Assembly: GCA_018882835.1 (NCBI GenBank)
Contig: VERE01000006.1
Span: 1 to 64,000, forward strand
From: Limnohabitans sp.
GTDB taxonomy: Bacteria; Pseudomonadota; Gammaproteobacteria; Burkholderiales; Burkholderiaceae_C
Length of the DNA: 64,000 bases
Reading direction: 5' to 3'
Part shown: positions 43,339 through 52,575 of the stretch, one piece after another
Numbering within the stretch: position 1 is the first letter of the stretch
Layout of the letters: the number at the start of each line of letters is the position of its first letter
Program-made: the position numbers and the translations under genes
Notes under the pieces: generated by a model
Seen by the model: only the letters and a program-made list of their open reading frames with translations
What the model was told of the DNA's origin: nothing
Databases searched by the model: none

Positions 43339-44356
43339 TCTTTTCAGCCTGCATTTTTTGTGGCCGCCATTGCTGGTGAGCGGCCTGCTGGTGCCAATTT
43401 TGCTGTGGGTCTACCTTCGACTGCAACGCGCAAGCGCCACTGCGCCGGTTGGGCTCAAAGCCAAATGGCTGCTGCATGCGCCTGTGCTGTTGGTGTTGCT
43501 GGGTTTGACGTTGCTGTGTCTGGCTTTGGCGCGGCCGCAAGCCGTCATGCTCACGCCCATGCGCGAGGCCACGGTGATGCTGGCGATGGATATTTCTGGC
43601 AGCATGCGTGCCAAAGACTTGGAGCCCAGTCGTTTCGAGGCCGCCAAAGCGGCTGCCGAACGCTTCATCCAAGACAAGCCTGCACGACTGCGGGTGGGCC
43701 TGGTCACCATCGCTGGCACAGCGGCATTGGCGCAAGCGCCGACCGACCAGCGCGACGACTTGCTGCGTGCCCTGGAGAATTTGCCCCTGCAATACGGATC
43801 CGCATTGGGGACAGGCGTGTTGATTTCCCTGGAAGCCCTGCTGCCGGGAGCCAACATTGACGCCCAAAAAATCATCAATGAGGCGATGGATGGCAAGCCA
43901 GCCAAGCCGCCATCGCAGCCCCCGTCACAGCCAGCGCCATCCGCCAACCCAGCGCCTCAGGGACGCGCCATGGCAATTGTGTTGCTCAGTGATGGCCAAG
44001 GCAACATGGGGCCAGACTTGTTGGCCATGGCCAAATTGGCGGCAGAACACAAAGTGCGGATTTACACCGTTGGCATCGGCACGCCAGAGGGCGCCATCGT
44101 GCAGGCCCAAGGACGGTCGATGCGGGTTCGGCTGGAGGAAGACATGTTGCGCAAGGTGGCCAACGAAACACAGGGTGAATATTTTCGGGCCAGCAGCGCG
44201 CAAGATTTGCACAAAATCTATGACCAGTTGGGACACCGATTCCGCTTTGAAAAACGCGCCGTGACCGAGGTGACGGGTGCCATGGCTGCGTTAGGCATGC
44301 TGTTGGCCTTGTGGGGGTGCTTGCTGTCTTTGCACCGCTACGGTCGCATCCTCTAA
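43331..44356 (+). CDS. BatB/BatA-like VWA-domain membrane protein
   Basis: Protein of 341 residues with N-terminal spans (LWPPLLVSGLLVPILLWVYL and VLLVLLGLTLLCLALA), a VWA domain with MIDAS MLAMDISGSM and IVLLSDGQGN, and a C-terminal span. An unusual Pro-rich insert (KPPSQPPSQPAPSANPAPQ) lies within the VWA domain. It overlaps the DUF58 stop. It closes the operon and faces the AKR gene. Confidence 0.88.
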   Translation: MPDLFSLHFLWPPLLVSGLLVPILLWVYLRLQRASATAPVGLKAKWLLHAPVLLVLLGLTLLCLALARPQAVMLTPMREATVMLAMDISGSMRAKDLEPSRFEAAKAAAERFIQDKPARLRVGLVTIAGTAALAQAPTDQRDDLLRALENLPLQYGSALGTGVLISLEALLPGANIDAQKIINEAMDGKPAKPPSQPPSQPAPSANPAPQGRAMAIVLLSDGQGNMGPDLLAMAKLAAEHKVRIYTVGIGTPEGAIVQAQGRSMRVRLEEDMLRKVANETQGEYFRASSAQDLHKIYDQLGHRFRFEKRAVTEVTGAMAALGMLLALWGCLLSLHRYGRIL

Positions 44357-44390
44357 AGCCGCAGCCCCCTTTGGGCCTCGCAGCTTTTTT
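44355..44390 (+). terminator. Imperfect terminator after MoxR/VWA operon
   Basis: Starting at the VWA stop codon, AAAGCCGC and GCAGCTTT pair with one mismatch around a CCC/GGG inner stem and lead into a T6 run on the plus strand. It fits an intrinsic terminator for the operon, although the stem is bulged. Confidence 0.5.
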
Positions 44391-45405
44391 AGGGCTTGGC
44401 AATGCGGCCGGTCAGCGGGTATTGGGGGTCGTTGTAGCCGTGGGTGGAGGCATGGCCTTGAGGCACCCATCGATCTACCACGGCTTCATCCTCGGCAGTG
44501 AGCCTCACAGACAGGGCTGCCACATAGTCTTGCCATTGCGCCAAGGTGCGCGGGCCGCCAATGACGCCCTGGATGCGCTGGTTGTTGAGCACCCAGGCGA
44601 TGGCAAATTGCGTTGGGCTCATGCCTCGTTGCGCTGCATGTGCGCACAGCGCTTGTGACACTTCGAGCGACTCTGGCCGGAACTCGGTCTGCAGGATGCG
44701 CTTGTCACCACGTGCTGCACGGCTGCCTGCCTCGGGGGCAGTACCCGGCTTGTATTTGCCTGTCAGCACACCGCGCGCCAGAGGGCTGTAGGCCACCACG
44801 CCCACGCCATAGTGGTCACAGCAGGGCAACAGCTCGGTTTCAATCTGGCGTGTGACTGCGCTGTACGGGGGTTGGCACACAATGGGTTGTGGAACGCCCA
44901 TTTGCCGCGCCGTTTCCACCATGCGCGCCACACGCCAGCTGCGGAAGTTGGAGACGCCGTAATAGCGAATTTTGCCCAGCTCGATCAGCCGCGCGAAGGT
45001 GCCCAGGGTTTCTTCGATGGGGGTGCTCTCGTCGTCGCGGTGCATGTAATACACATCGATCCAATCGGTTTGCAGGCGCTGCAGGCTGTTGTCTACTTCC
45101 TTCAGCAGCCAGCGCCGGGACAAGCCCCGATCGTTGGGTTCTTGTCCGATCGGGTTGGCCACCTTGGTGGCCAGGACCCAGCGGTCTCGGTCCTTGGCAA
45201 TCAGCCTGCCTACCATGCGCTCCGATTCGCCGCTGGCATAGTTGTCAGCTGTGTCGATGGCGTTAAGGCCCGCGTCGCGTGTGGCATCGACAATGTTGCG
45301 AGCCTCTGCCTCGTCTGTTTGGTCACCAAACATCATGGTGCCCAGCCAGAGGGAGGGAACCTTCAGACCGCTGTGGCCCAGGTTGCTAAATTGAACCGTT
45401 GCCAT
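44389..45405 (-). CDS. Aldo/keto reductase
   Basis: NADPH-dependent AKR of 338 residues. Catalytic Asp and Tyr are in AIDTADNYASG, Lys in RWVLATKVANP, and His in VYYMHRDDEST. The sequence resembles the Tas/YajO-like group. It follows a Bug receptor gene by six bases and an enolase-superfamily gene before that, all on the minus strand, so probably reduces or oxidises a sugar-acid-derived aldehyde or ketone in that pathway. Confidence 0.9.
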   Translation of the reverse strand: MATVQFSNLGHSGLKVPSLWLGTMMFGDQTDEAEARNIVDATRDAGLNAIDTADNYASGESERMVGRLIAKDRDRWVLATKVANPIGQEPNDRGLSRRWLLKEVDNSLQRLQTDWIDVYYMHRDDESTPIEETLGTFARLIELGKIRYYGVSNFRSWRVARMVETARQMGVPQPIVCQPPYSAVTRQIETELLPCCDHYGVGVVAYSPLARGVLTGKYKPGTAPEAGSRAARGDKRILQTEFRPESLEVSQALCAHAAQRGMSPTQFAIAWVLNNQRIQGVIGGPRTLAQWQDYVAALSVRLTAEDEAVVDRWVPQGHASTHGYNDPQYPLTGRIAKP

Positions 45406-45411
45406 GTCGCT

Positions 45412-46389
45412 TCACTCCACCACCAATTTGATTTGTTTGACCACCGATTCAAAGGCCTCCAGCTCGGCCTTGATTTGTGCGGCCATCTGTTGCGAGGTGT
45501 TGCCCATGGGCTCCGAGCCGGCCTCCAGCATTTGCTTGCGCACATCCGGTTGCTGAATGATTTTCACAATTTCCGCATTCAGTTTTTGCACGATGGCGGG
45601 CGGGGTGGCGGCCGGTGCCAGCAAGCCAAACCAGGTGCCGACATCGAAGCCAGGCAGTACCGTTTCAGACAATGACGGCACGTCCGGCATGGCAGAAGAA
45701 CGTTTGGCCGTCGTGACCGCCAAGGCGCGAAGCTTGCCTGCCTTGACTTGCGGCAAGCCAGAGGTGACGGTGTCAAACATCAGCTGCACCTGACCACTGA
45801 GCAAGTCGGCCACCGCCGGTGCGCTGCCTTTGTAGGGCACGTGCACCAATTCCACGCCAGCACGCAGCTTGAACATTTCGCCGATCAAATGGTGGGCGGT
45901 GCCCGCGCCGGCAGAGCCGTAATTGAATTTGCCGGGCTGACTTTTGCTCAGCGCAATGAATTCGCCAATCGTCTTAGCGGGCACGTCGCTGTTCACCACA
46001 ACCATGTTGGGCACCATGGCCACCATGGTGATGGGCGCAAAGTCGCGATCGAATTGGTAGGGAATTTTGGCGTAGACCTTTTGTGCAATGGTGTGGTGTG
46101 CCGCGCCCATCAGCAGGGTGTAGCCATCGGGTGCGGATTTCGCCACGATGTCGGCGCCCAGGGTGGCCCCGGCACCAGGCTTGTTTTCAATGACCACGGG
46201 CTGTCCCCAGGCCAACGTCAAGCGTTGGCCAACGAGCCGGGCCAGCATGTCTGTGGTGCCCCCCGGTGCAAAGGGCACCACGATCTTGATCGGGCGCGAA
46301 GGATAGTTGGCTGCAGTTTGCGCAATAGCGTTCGATGCCATGGCGGTCAGACCCGCGGCCAGTGCAATGCAATTCAGTAGGCGTTTCAT
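45412..46389 (-). CDS. Bug/TctC-family periplasmic solute receptor
   Basis: Receptor of 325 residues. Sec signal MKRLLNCIALAAGLTAMASNAIAQ; mature start YPSRPIKIVVPFAPGGTTDML; YGSAGAGTAHHLIGE; VPYKGSAPAVADLLSGQV. The start at 46389 has CAGGAGA upstream. The operon enolase-Bug-AKR implies that its ligand is a sugar acid or hydroxy acid dehydrated by the enolase-family enzyme (inference). Confidence 0.9.
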   Translation of the reverse strand: MKRLLNCIALAAGLTAMASNAIAQTAANYPSRPIKIVVPFAPGGTTDMLARLVGQRLTLAWGQPVVIENKPGAGATLGADIVAKSAPDGYTLLMGAAHHTIAQKVYAKIPYQFDRDFAPITMVAMVPNMVVVNSDVPAKTIGEFIALSKSQPGKFNYGSAGAGTAHHLIGEMFKLRAGVELVHVPYKGSAPAVADLLSGQVQLMFDTVTSGLPQVKAGKLRALAVTTAKRSSAMPDVPSLSETVLPGFDVGTWFGLLAPAATPPAIVQKLNAEIVKIIQQPDVRKQMLEAGSEPMGNTSQQMAAQIKAELEAFESVVKQIKLVVE

Positions 46390-46408
46390 GTCAGTCTCCT
46401 GATGCCAA

Positions 46409-47542
46409 TTAAACAATGCGTTGGCCGTATTTGGCCAGCGCTCTTTCGGACAAGGTTAAGCCCAGCCCAGGGGCTTGCTTGAGGTGCAACACGCCGTTGC
46501 GAATCAGTGGCGGGTCTTCATACAGTTCGGCCTGCAAGGGGTCTCGCTCCGGGTCGGTAAAGGCCTCCACGATACAGCCCGCGGGGCTGGAGGCCACGAT
46601 GTGGGCATGGATGAAGCAATCGTGGTGCGGCGCCACTTGCACGTGGTTCAGTTCGCACAGCCCCGTGAGCTTGCGGCCCTCGGTGAAGCCGCCCATCATG
46701 GTGCAGTCGAACTGCAGAATCTGAATGGCCTGTTCCTCCAGCATGGCGCGGCAACCGTAGCTGGTCATTTCGCTTTCGCCGCCCGACAACGGTATGCGCG
46801 TTTTCTGCGCCAGCAGTTTCAGCCCTCGTCGGTCATCTTCCCAGCGGATGGGCTCTTCCAGCCAGCGGGGGTTGAGGGCTTCCAGGCGATGCGCGGCATC
46901 GATGGCTGTCGGCAAGTCCCAGGCGCGGTTGGGGTCGATCATGAAGTCGCGGTCCGGGCCAATCACCTCACGCATGACGGCCATGCGCTCGACATCCTGC
47001 GGAACCGGCAAGCCACCGGCTTTGGCTTTGAAGCCGGTGTGGCCCTGGCCGAGCAGCATCTGCATTTCGTCGCGCAATTCCGCATGGTCTTTGCCTTCGC
47101 GATAGTAGCCACAAGTCACATAGGCGGGCACGCTGTCACGGTAGCCGCCGAACAGCCGGTACAGGGGCAAGCCTGCTGCCTTGCCCACGATGTCCCAGCA
47201 AGCAATGTCCACCGCCGCAGAGATGCGGATCAGCGCTTCGCGCGACCAGCCTTTTTCATTGGCCACTTTGCTGGTGGTCAGGGCAAACAGCTTTTGGTAA
47301 AGCCGCTCGGGCGCGAGCGCATCCTCGCCAATGATTTGCTCGGCCAGGCCGCCTTTCCAGGCCTTGATGGCAAAGTCAATCGGGGTGTAGCTGGTGGCCA
47401 GGCCAAAGCCTTCAATGCCTTCGTCGGTGTACAGCCGCACCAAAATTTCATTGGCGGTGGGCACGATGAAATGGCTGGTCCAGTGCGGGCGTTCGGGCGC
47501 CGGCGCACGCAGGGCAAACACTTCCAATCGGGTGATCTTCAT
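46409..47542 (-). CDS. Mandelate racemase/enolase-superfamily sugar-acid dehydratase-like protein
   Basis: Enolase-superfamily enzyme of 377 residues. The catalytic base pair is the Lys-x-Lys of GFKAKAGG; the metal ligands are Asp of MIDPNRAWD, Glu of WLEEPI and Glu of GGESEMTS; and the His of APHHDCFIHAHI fits the mandelate-racemase subgroup. Such enzymes racemise or dehydrate acid sugars. It heads the operon with AAGGAA before its ATG at 47542. The specific acid cannot be told from sequence. Confidence 0.87.
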   Translation of the reverse strand: MKITRLEVFALRAPAPERPHWTSHFIVPTANEILVRLYTDEGIEGFGLATSYTPIDFAIKAWKGGLAEQIIGEDALAPERLYQKLFALTTSKVANEKGWSREALIRISAAVDIACWDIVGKAAGLPLYRLFGGYRDSVPAYVTCGYYREGKDHAELRDEMQMLLGQGHTGFKAKAGGLPVPQDVERMAVMREVIGPDRDFMIDPNRAWDLPTAIDAAHRLEALNPRWLEEPIRWEDDRRGLKLLAQKTRIPLSGGESEMTSYGCRAMLEEQAIQILQFDCTMMGGFTEGRKLTGLCELNHVQVAPHHDCFIHAHIVASSPAGCIVEAFTDPERDPLQAELYEDPPLIRNGVLHLKQAPGLGLTLSERALAKYGQRIV

Positions 47543-47658
47543 GCAGGAGTTCCTTGTGGTGCTGGGACTGTGCGCGATGCCGCCCAATGCCTCAGTCGCC
47601 AGTGAGACATTTTGCATGTGCACAATGTCATCTTGTTTGCCATTGTGAGAGATTGCCC

Positions 47659-48204
47659 GTGCCACTGCCTTCACCCCAACCCCGCGCCCCAGAACATACC
47701 CGCCAAGTGACGTTTCAAGGCTATCGCCGTGAGGATGGCCTGTGGGACATCGAAGGTGAAATGAAAGACACCAAAAGCCTGGTGTTCGATTTGCAGGAAG
47801 AAGGCATATGGCAACCCGGCGAGCCCATCCATCATTTGGCCATCCGCTTGACCGTGGATGCCAAATTGCTGATCCATGACATCGCCGTGGCCATGGAGAG
47901 CACGCCGCACCGGGAGTGCCCGACGGCCGCCGCCGCCATGCAACGCATGGTCGGCTGTACCCTGGGCGCGGGCTGGCGCAAAGCCATCGAAAAGAACCTG
48001 GGCGGCGTCCAGGGATGCACCCATTTGCGAGAACTGTTGTTCAACATGGCGACCGTGGCGTTTCAGACCATTCAAGGCGCTTTCTCCTCGCCCGATGCCA
48101 CGCAACCGCCGCCCCACCTGGGGCGTTGTCATGCGTGGGCTTTTGAAGGGCCTCTGGTCGAACGGCAGTACCCTTTGTTCTTTCGTCCTAAGGGCAAGCC
48201 CTAA
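47659..48204 (+). CDS. DUF2889 protein
   Basis: Protein of about 181 residues that I assign to DUF2889 from FQGYRREDGLWDIEGEMKDTKS and the HECPTAAAAM-like Cys/His segment. DUF2889 members recur near aromatic-catabolism genes of Betaproteobacteria; their function is unknown. GTG 47659 is used with GAGAG upstream; the tracked start at 47554 overlaps the divergent enolase gene leader. It precedes a Bug gene by 98 bases. Confidence 0.75.
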   Translation: MPLPSPQPRAPEHTRQVTFQGYRREDGLWDIEGEMKDTKSLVFDLQEEGIWQPGEPIHHLAIRLTVDAKLLIHDIAVAMESTPHRECPTAAAAMQRMVGCTLGAGWRKAIEKNLGGVQGCTHLRELLFNMATVAFQTIQGAFSSPDATQPPPHLGRCHAWAFEGPLVERQYPLFFRPKGKP

Positions 48205-48302
48205 TCCTTGCGCTTGGGGTTGTCACGGCTATTCAAGCTAAGGGGGAGTCGGTATCGTTGCGTTGTGATGCCGATCTGGCACCTTTTCAACAAGGAGAAC
48301 CC

Positions 48303-49295
48303 ATGCGCCGAAACTGGCTTCGCTCCCTCGCTGTGATCGCTTGCTGCATGGCAAGCAGCAACCTGTCCTGGGCGCAAGCGCCTGCCAGCCCCAACGCCTG
48401 GCCCAACAAGCCTATTCGCTGGGTCATTCCCTACACCCCCGGGGGGTTGACCGACAGCACCACCCGCATGGTGATTCAAAAGGTGCAGGAACTGACCGGG
48501 TGGCCCATCGTGATGGAAAACAAGCCTGGTGCCAATTCCTTGCTGGGCTCGGAATTTGTGGCCCGCGCCCAGCCAGATGGGTATACCTTTCTCACCGTCA
48601 TTGCGGCACATGCTGCCAACGCCACGCTGTATGCCGGGCGCATGCCTTATGACCCCGTGAAAAGTTTTGCACCGGTATCCGTGGTGGGCATCACCCCGCT
48701 GATACTGACGGCCAGCAACAATTTCCCGGTCAAAGATGTCAAGGAGTTGATCAGCTATGCCAAGGCCAATCCGGACAAGGTGTCATTTGGTTCCTCGGGC
48801 ATTGGTGCCGCAGCCCATTTGACCACTGAGTTTCTCAAGCTGAACACAGGGACCCAAATGGTGCACGTTCCCTACAAAGGCACCGCGCCCGCTTTGCAAG
48901 ACCTGATGGGCAACTCCATCCAGATCCTGGTGGACACCCCGGTGTCGTTGATGCCGCATGTGCGCAGTGGCAAGATCAAGGCGCTGGGCATGTTCTCGTC
49001 CAAACGCATCCCCAGTGCGCCCGAAGTGCCGACCTTGGCCGAAGCTGGCGGTCCGGCACTGGAGGCCTCGACCTGGGTGCTTTTTCTGGCGCCCGCCGGT
49101 GTGCCCAAAGAAATTGTGGCCCGACTTTCTGCCGAAACAGCGCGTGCCTTGAATTCACCCGACTTGCGCGCGCGCTTTGAGGCCTTGGGCCTGGAGCCTG
49201 TGGGCAGCACTCCCGATCAGGCGGTGAAGTTTCTGGACGAAGAAATTGTCAAGTGGGGCAAAGTCATCACATCCGCTGGCGTGAAGGCCGAATAA
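48303..49295 (+). CDS. Bug/TctC-family periplasmic solute receptor
   Basis: Receptor of 330 residues. Sec signal MRRNWLRSLAVIACCMASSN with cleavage near SWAQ; WPNKPIRWVIPYTPGGLTDSTTR; FGSSGIGAAAHLTTE; VPYKGTAPALQDLMGNSI. AAGGAGA precedes the ATG. A second Bug gene starts 57 bases later, then an altronate-dehydratase-family gene. Confidence 0.9.
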   Translation: MRRNWLRSLAVIACCMASSNLSWAQAPASPNAWPNKPIRWVIPYTPGGLTDSTTRMVIQKVQELTGWPIVMENKPGANSLLGSEFVARAQPDGYTFLTVIAAHAANATLYAGRMPYDPVKSFAPVSVVGITPLILTASNNFPVKDVKELISYAKANPDKVSFGSSGIGAAAHLTTEFLKLNTGTQMVHVPYKGTAPALQDLMGNSIQILVDTPVSLMPHVRSGKIKALGMFSSKRIPSAPEVPTLAEAGGPALEASTWVLFLAPAGVPKEIVARLSAETARALNSPDLRARFEALGLEPVGSTPDQAVKFLDEEIVKWGKVITSAGVKAE

Positions 49296-49352
49296 GCCCT
49301 TTTCCTGAGCCACAATCGGCGTTCTGCCCCGATTGACCACAGAGAGGAAGAC

Positions 49353-50330
49353 ATGATCAAGCGACGCACGATGCTGGGCGCCACCACGGCGAGTCTGGCG
49401 AGCATGGCTTTGAAGACGCATGCGCAAGCCACCGGCTACCCCGATCGTCCCATCACTTTCATTTGTCCCTGGCCTGCCGGTGGCACCGCCGATCAAACCA
49501 TGCGGGCGCTGTGCCTGGCAGCGGGCCGTGAGCTGGGTCAGTCCATGGTGGTTGAAAACAAAGTGGGCGCCGCGGGCATGATCGGCCTGAAGGCCCTGGC
49601 CTCGGCCAAGCCAGATGGCTACACGGTTGGCCAAATTCCTATTTCGGTCACCCGCTTTTCGCAGTTGGGAACGGTCGCCATCGATCCCTTGAAAGACCTG
49701 ACCTACCTGGCGCGCACCTCCGGCCAGACCTTCGGCATCGCCGTGCCTGCCAATGCTCGCTGGAAAACATTGCAAGAACTGGTGGCAGAAGCCCGTGCAC
49801 AGCCTGGCAAGATCAGCTATGCCCATTCAGGGGTCGGTGGCGCCACGCATGTCGGCATGGAAGAGTTCGCGCTGGCTGCCAATGTGCAATTCAACCATGT
49901 GCCCTTCAAGGGCGGCGCCGACGCCTTGCAATCGGTGTTGGGCGGTCATGTGGAGGTGCTGGTGGATTCTTCCTCCTGGGCGCCGCATGTGGAATCGGGC
50001 AAGCTGCGATTGCTGGCCACCTGGGGCGAGCAGCGCACGGCTCGCTTCAAAGACGTGCCGACCTTGAAAGATGCCGGTTTCAATGTGGTGGTGGATGCGC
50101 CCAATGGCGTGGGCATGCCGCGCGGTGCCGATCCTGCCCAGGTGGCTCGCTTGCGGCAAGCCTTCAAAGCCGCCGTTGCCAGTGCCGAGTTCAAACAAGC
50201 TTGTGACAAGATCGATGCGCCGGTGCTCTACCTTGATGGGCCTGATTATGAAAAATATGTCGGCACGGTGTACAAAAAAGAAACCCTGTTGATCGAGCGC
50301 CTTAAATTGCGTGAACTGACCCGGAGTTGA
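49353..50330 (+). CDS. Bug/TctC-family periplasmic solute receptor
   Basis: Receptor of 325 residues with a Tat-like signal (MIKRRTMLGATTASLASMAL). Family motifs are YPDRPITFICPWPAGGTADQTMR and HVPFKGGADALQSVLGGHV. GAGAGGAAG precedes the ATG. It ends three bases before the dehydratase gene, so they are almost certainly cotranscribed, and the ligand may be the dehydratase substrate or precursor. Confidence 0.9.
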   Translation: MIKRRTMLGATTASLASMALKTHAQATGYPDRPITFICPWPAGGTADQTMRALCLAAGRELGQSMVVENKVGAAGMIGLKALASAKPDGYTVGQIPISVTRFSQLGTVAIDPLKDLTYLARTSGQTFGIAVPANARWKTLQELVAEARAQPGKISYAHSGVGGATHVGMEEFALAANVQFNHVPFKGGADALQSVLGGHVEVLVDSSSWAPHVESGKLRLLATWGEQRTARFKDVPTLKDAGFNVVVDAPNGVGMPRGADPAQVARLRQAFKAAVASAEFKQACDKIDAPVLYLDGPDYEKYVGTVYKKETLLIERLKLRELTRS

Positions 50331-50333
50331 GCT

Positions 50334-51848
50334 GTGGCCTTGATTCGTTTGCATGAACAAGACAATGTGCTGGTTGCCAAATCGGCCGTCGCACTGGGCG
50401 AGGTCTTCAGCGATTGGCAATTAAGGGCCCGCGCCCAGGTTCCCGCCGGGCACAAAATTGCCGCGCGCGCTATTGCGCAAGGGGAGCGTGTCCTCAAGTA
50501 CAACACCGAAATTGGCGTGGCCACCCGCGACATTGCAGCCGGCGATCATGTGCACAGCCACAACCTGGCACTGGGCGAGTTTCACCACGATCCTGCATTT
50601 GGGGAAGACGTGCGGCCTGTGGCGTATGTGCCTGCAGCGCAACGCGCCACCTTTCAAGGCATCGTGCGCGCCGATGGCCGTGTGGCCACGCGCAACTTCA
50701 TCGGTATTTTGTCTTCGGTGAATTGTTCTTCCACCGTGATTCACCGCATCGCTGCTTATTTCACCCCTGAAAAACTCGCGGCCTACCCCAACGTCGATGG
50801 CGTGGTGGCGTTTGCACAAACCAGCGGCTGTGGCATGGCCTCGCCAAGCGAACATTTCGATGTGCTGCGACGCACGATTGCCGGCTATGTGCGCCATCCG
50901 AATTTGGCGGGGGCCCTGATTGTCGGACTGGGCTGTGAGCGCAACCAGGTGATGGACCTGGTCAGCTCGCAAGGCTTGCGCGAGGACCGCTTGATGCAAA
51001 CCCTGGTCATGCAGGACACTGGTGGCACACGTGCCACAGTCGCGGCGGGCATTGCGGCGGTGGAGGCCATGCTGCCGCTTGCCAATGCGGTCAAGCGCGA
51101 GCCTGTTTCAGCCAGTCATTTGAAAATTGGCCTCGAATGCGGCGGCTCGGATGGCTTTTCGGGCATCACCTGCAATCCGGCTTTGGGGGCGGCAATGGAC
51201 ATTCTGGTGCGCCATGGTGGCACGGCCATCTTGTCGGAAACGCCAGAAATTCATGGCGTCGAGCACATGCTGACGCGCCGTGCGGTCTCGCCCGAAGTCG
51301 GACAGAAGCTGCTGGACCGGCTGGCCTGGTGGGCCGAGTACACGCGTGGTACCAACGTTCAGTTCAACGGGGTGGTGGGGCATGGCAACCAGCAAGGCGG
51401 CTTGGCGAACATCTTCGAAAAATCGCTGGGCTCGGCCATGAAAGCCGGCACCACGCCTTTGCAAGAGGTTTACCGCTATGCCGAGCCGATTGACAAGGCA
51501 GGCTTTGTGTTCATGGACTCTCCCGGCTATGACCCTGTGGCCAGCACCGGCCAAATTGCCAGCGGCGCCAACCTGATTTGCTTCACCACCGGGCGCGGTT
51601 CGATGTTTGGCTCCAAGCCTGCGCCCACCATCAAGCTGGCCAGCAATTCGCCGATGTTCCAGCGGCTTGAGGAAGACATGGATATCAACTGCGGGCTCAT
51701 CCTCGATGGCAAATTGAGTGTGCAGGAGATGGGTCAGCAAATTTTCGAGCAAATTTTGCGTCATGCCTCTGGCGAGCCCACCAAGAGCGAGGCATTGGGC
51801 CTGGGCGACCATGAGTTCGTGCCCTGGCACATGGGCGTGGTCAGCTAA
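50334..51848 (+). CDS. UxaA/GarD-family sugar-acid dehydratase
   Basis: Altronate/galactarate dehydratase-family protein of 504 residues, the size of UxaA with its N-terminal SAF domain (about residues 1-90, containing AGDHVHSHNLALGEF). The C-terminal enzyme domain has GRVATRNFIGILSSVNCSS and the family segments QTSGCGMAS and LKIGLECGGSDGFSGI. It dehydrates hexonates or hexarates to 2-keto-3-deoxy acids and needs iron. GTG 50334 begins just after the Bug stop. A sugar-acid pathway fits the neighbouring receptors. Confidence 0.88.
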   Translation: MALIRLHEQDNVLVAKSAVALGEVFSDWQLRARAQVPAGHKIAARAIAQGERVLKYNTEIGVATRDIAAGDHVHSHNLALGEFHHDPAFGEDVRPVAYVPAAQRATFQGIVRADGRVATRNFIGILSSVNCSSTVIHRIAAYFTPEKLAAYPNVDGVVAFAQTSGCGMASPSEHFDVLRRTIAGYVRHPNLAGALIVGLGCERNQVMDLVSSQGLREDRLMQTLVMQDTGGTRATVAAGIAAVEAMLPLANAVKREPVSASHLKIGLECGGSDGFSGITCNPALGAAMDILVRHGGTAILSETPEIHGVEHMLTRRAVSPEVGQKLLDRLAWWAEYTRGTNVQFNGVVGHGNQQGGLANIFEKSLGSAMKAGTTPLQEVYRYAEPIDKAGFVFMDSPGYDPVASTGQIASGANLICFTTGRGSMFGSKPAPTIKLASNSPMFQRLEEDMDINCGLILDGKLSVQEMGQQIFEQILRHASGEPTKSEALGLGDHEFVPWHMGVVS

Positions 51849-51851
51849 GTC

Positions 51852-52505
51852 TCAACTCAGCAATGCGTGCAATTCAGGCAGGCCGCTGATGGTTTGAACG
51901 CGGGTCGCGATGTCTGGCGCGAGGGTGCGCGGGTCACACAGGGAATACACATGCATGCCCGCAGCCAAGCCTGCCTGAAGGCCCGGCACACTGTCTTCCA
52001 CTACGGCGCATTGGTGAGCGGGGATGCCCAGTTGTTGCGCCGCATGCCAGAACAACTCTGGGTCGGGTTTGAACGCGCCGATGTCGTAGGCGCAGTACAA
52101 GTGGTTTTTGAAAAAAGGCAGCAGACCGGTCAGGCCCAGCGTCAGCTCTGCCTTTTCGCGCGGCCCATTGGTGGCGATGGCATAAGGCAGGGTCAGTTGC
52201 GACACCAGCGTCAAGGCGCCCGGCATGGGCTCCAGGGCTTCACGGAAACGCACTGCCATGCAACGGCGCAAATGGGCCGTGAAATCCATTTCAAAGTTTT
52301 CGGGAGGCGCGTTTGGCAAACGCCTTTCAATGCTTTGAACGCACAGCGCCATTTTTTTGCCACGAAACTCGGCATGGGCTTGCTCCAGGCTGAGTGTCAC
52401 GCCCAGCTTTTGGGCTTCTTCGTGCATCACGTTCAAGCCGTGCGTTTCGCTGTCGACCAGGGTGCCATCCAGGTCAAAGATAAGAGCGGCAGGGGTGAAG
52501 GTCAT
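51852..52505 (-). CDS. HAD-family phosphatase (phosphoglycolate phosphatase-like)
   Basis: HAD subfamily I hydrolase of 217 residues. Motif I is FDLDGTLVDSE, motif II is IATNGPREKAEL, and motif IV is VVEDSVPGLQAGLAAGM. The cap is the small helical type seen in beta-phosphoglucomutase/phosphoglycolate phosphatases. It converges on the dehydratase gene. It could dephosphorylate a sugar phosphate; identity is not determined. Confidence 0.88.
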   Translation of the reverse strand: MTFTPAALIFDLDGTLVDSETHGLNVMHEEAQKLGVTLSLEQAHAEFRGKKMALCVQSIERRLPNAPPENFEMDFTAHLRRCMAVRFREALEPMPGALTLVSQLTLPYAIATNGPREKAELTLGLTGLLPFFKNHLYCAYDIGAFKPDPELFWHAAQQLGIPAHQCAVVEDSVPGLQAGLAAGMHVYSLCDPRTLAPDIATRVQTISGLPELHALLS

Positions 52506-52575
52506 GCGCGGGCGAATTGCTGAAAAGAAAACTTATCCACAGACTGCAGGCAAAAGACAAGACCTGACCCCATGG

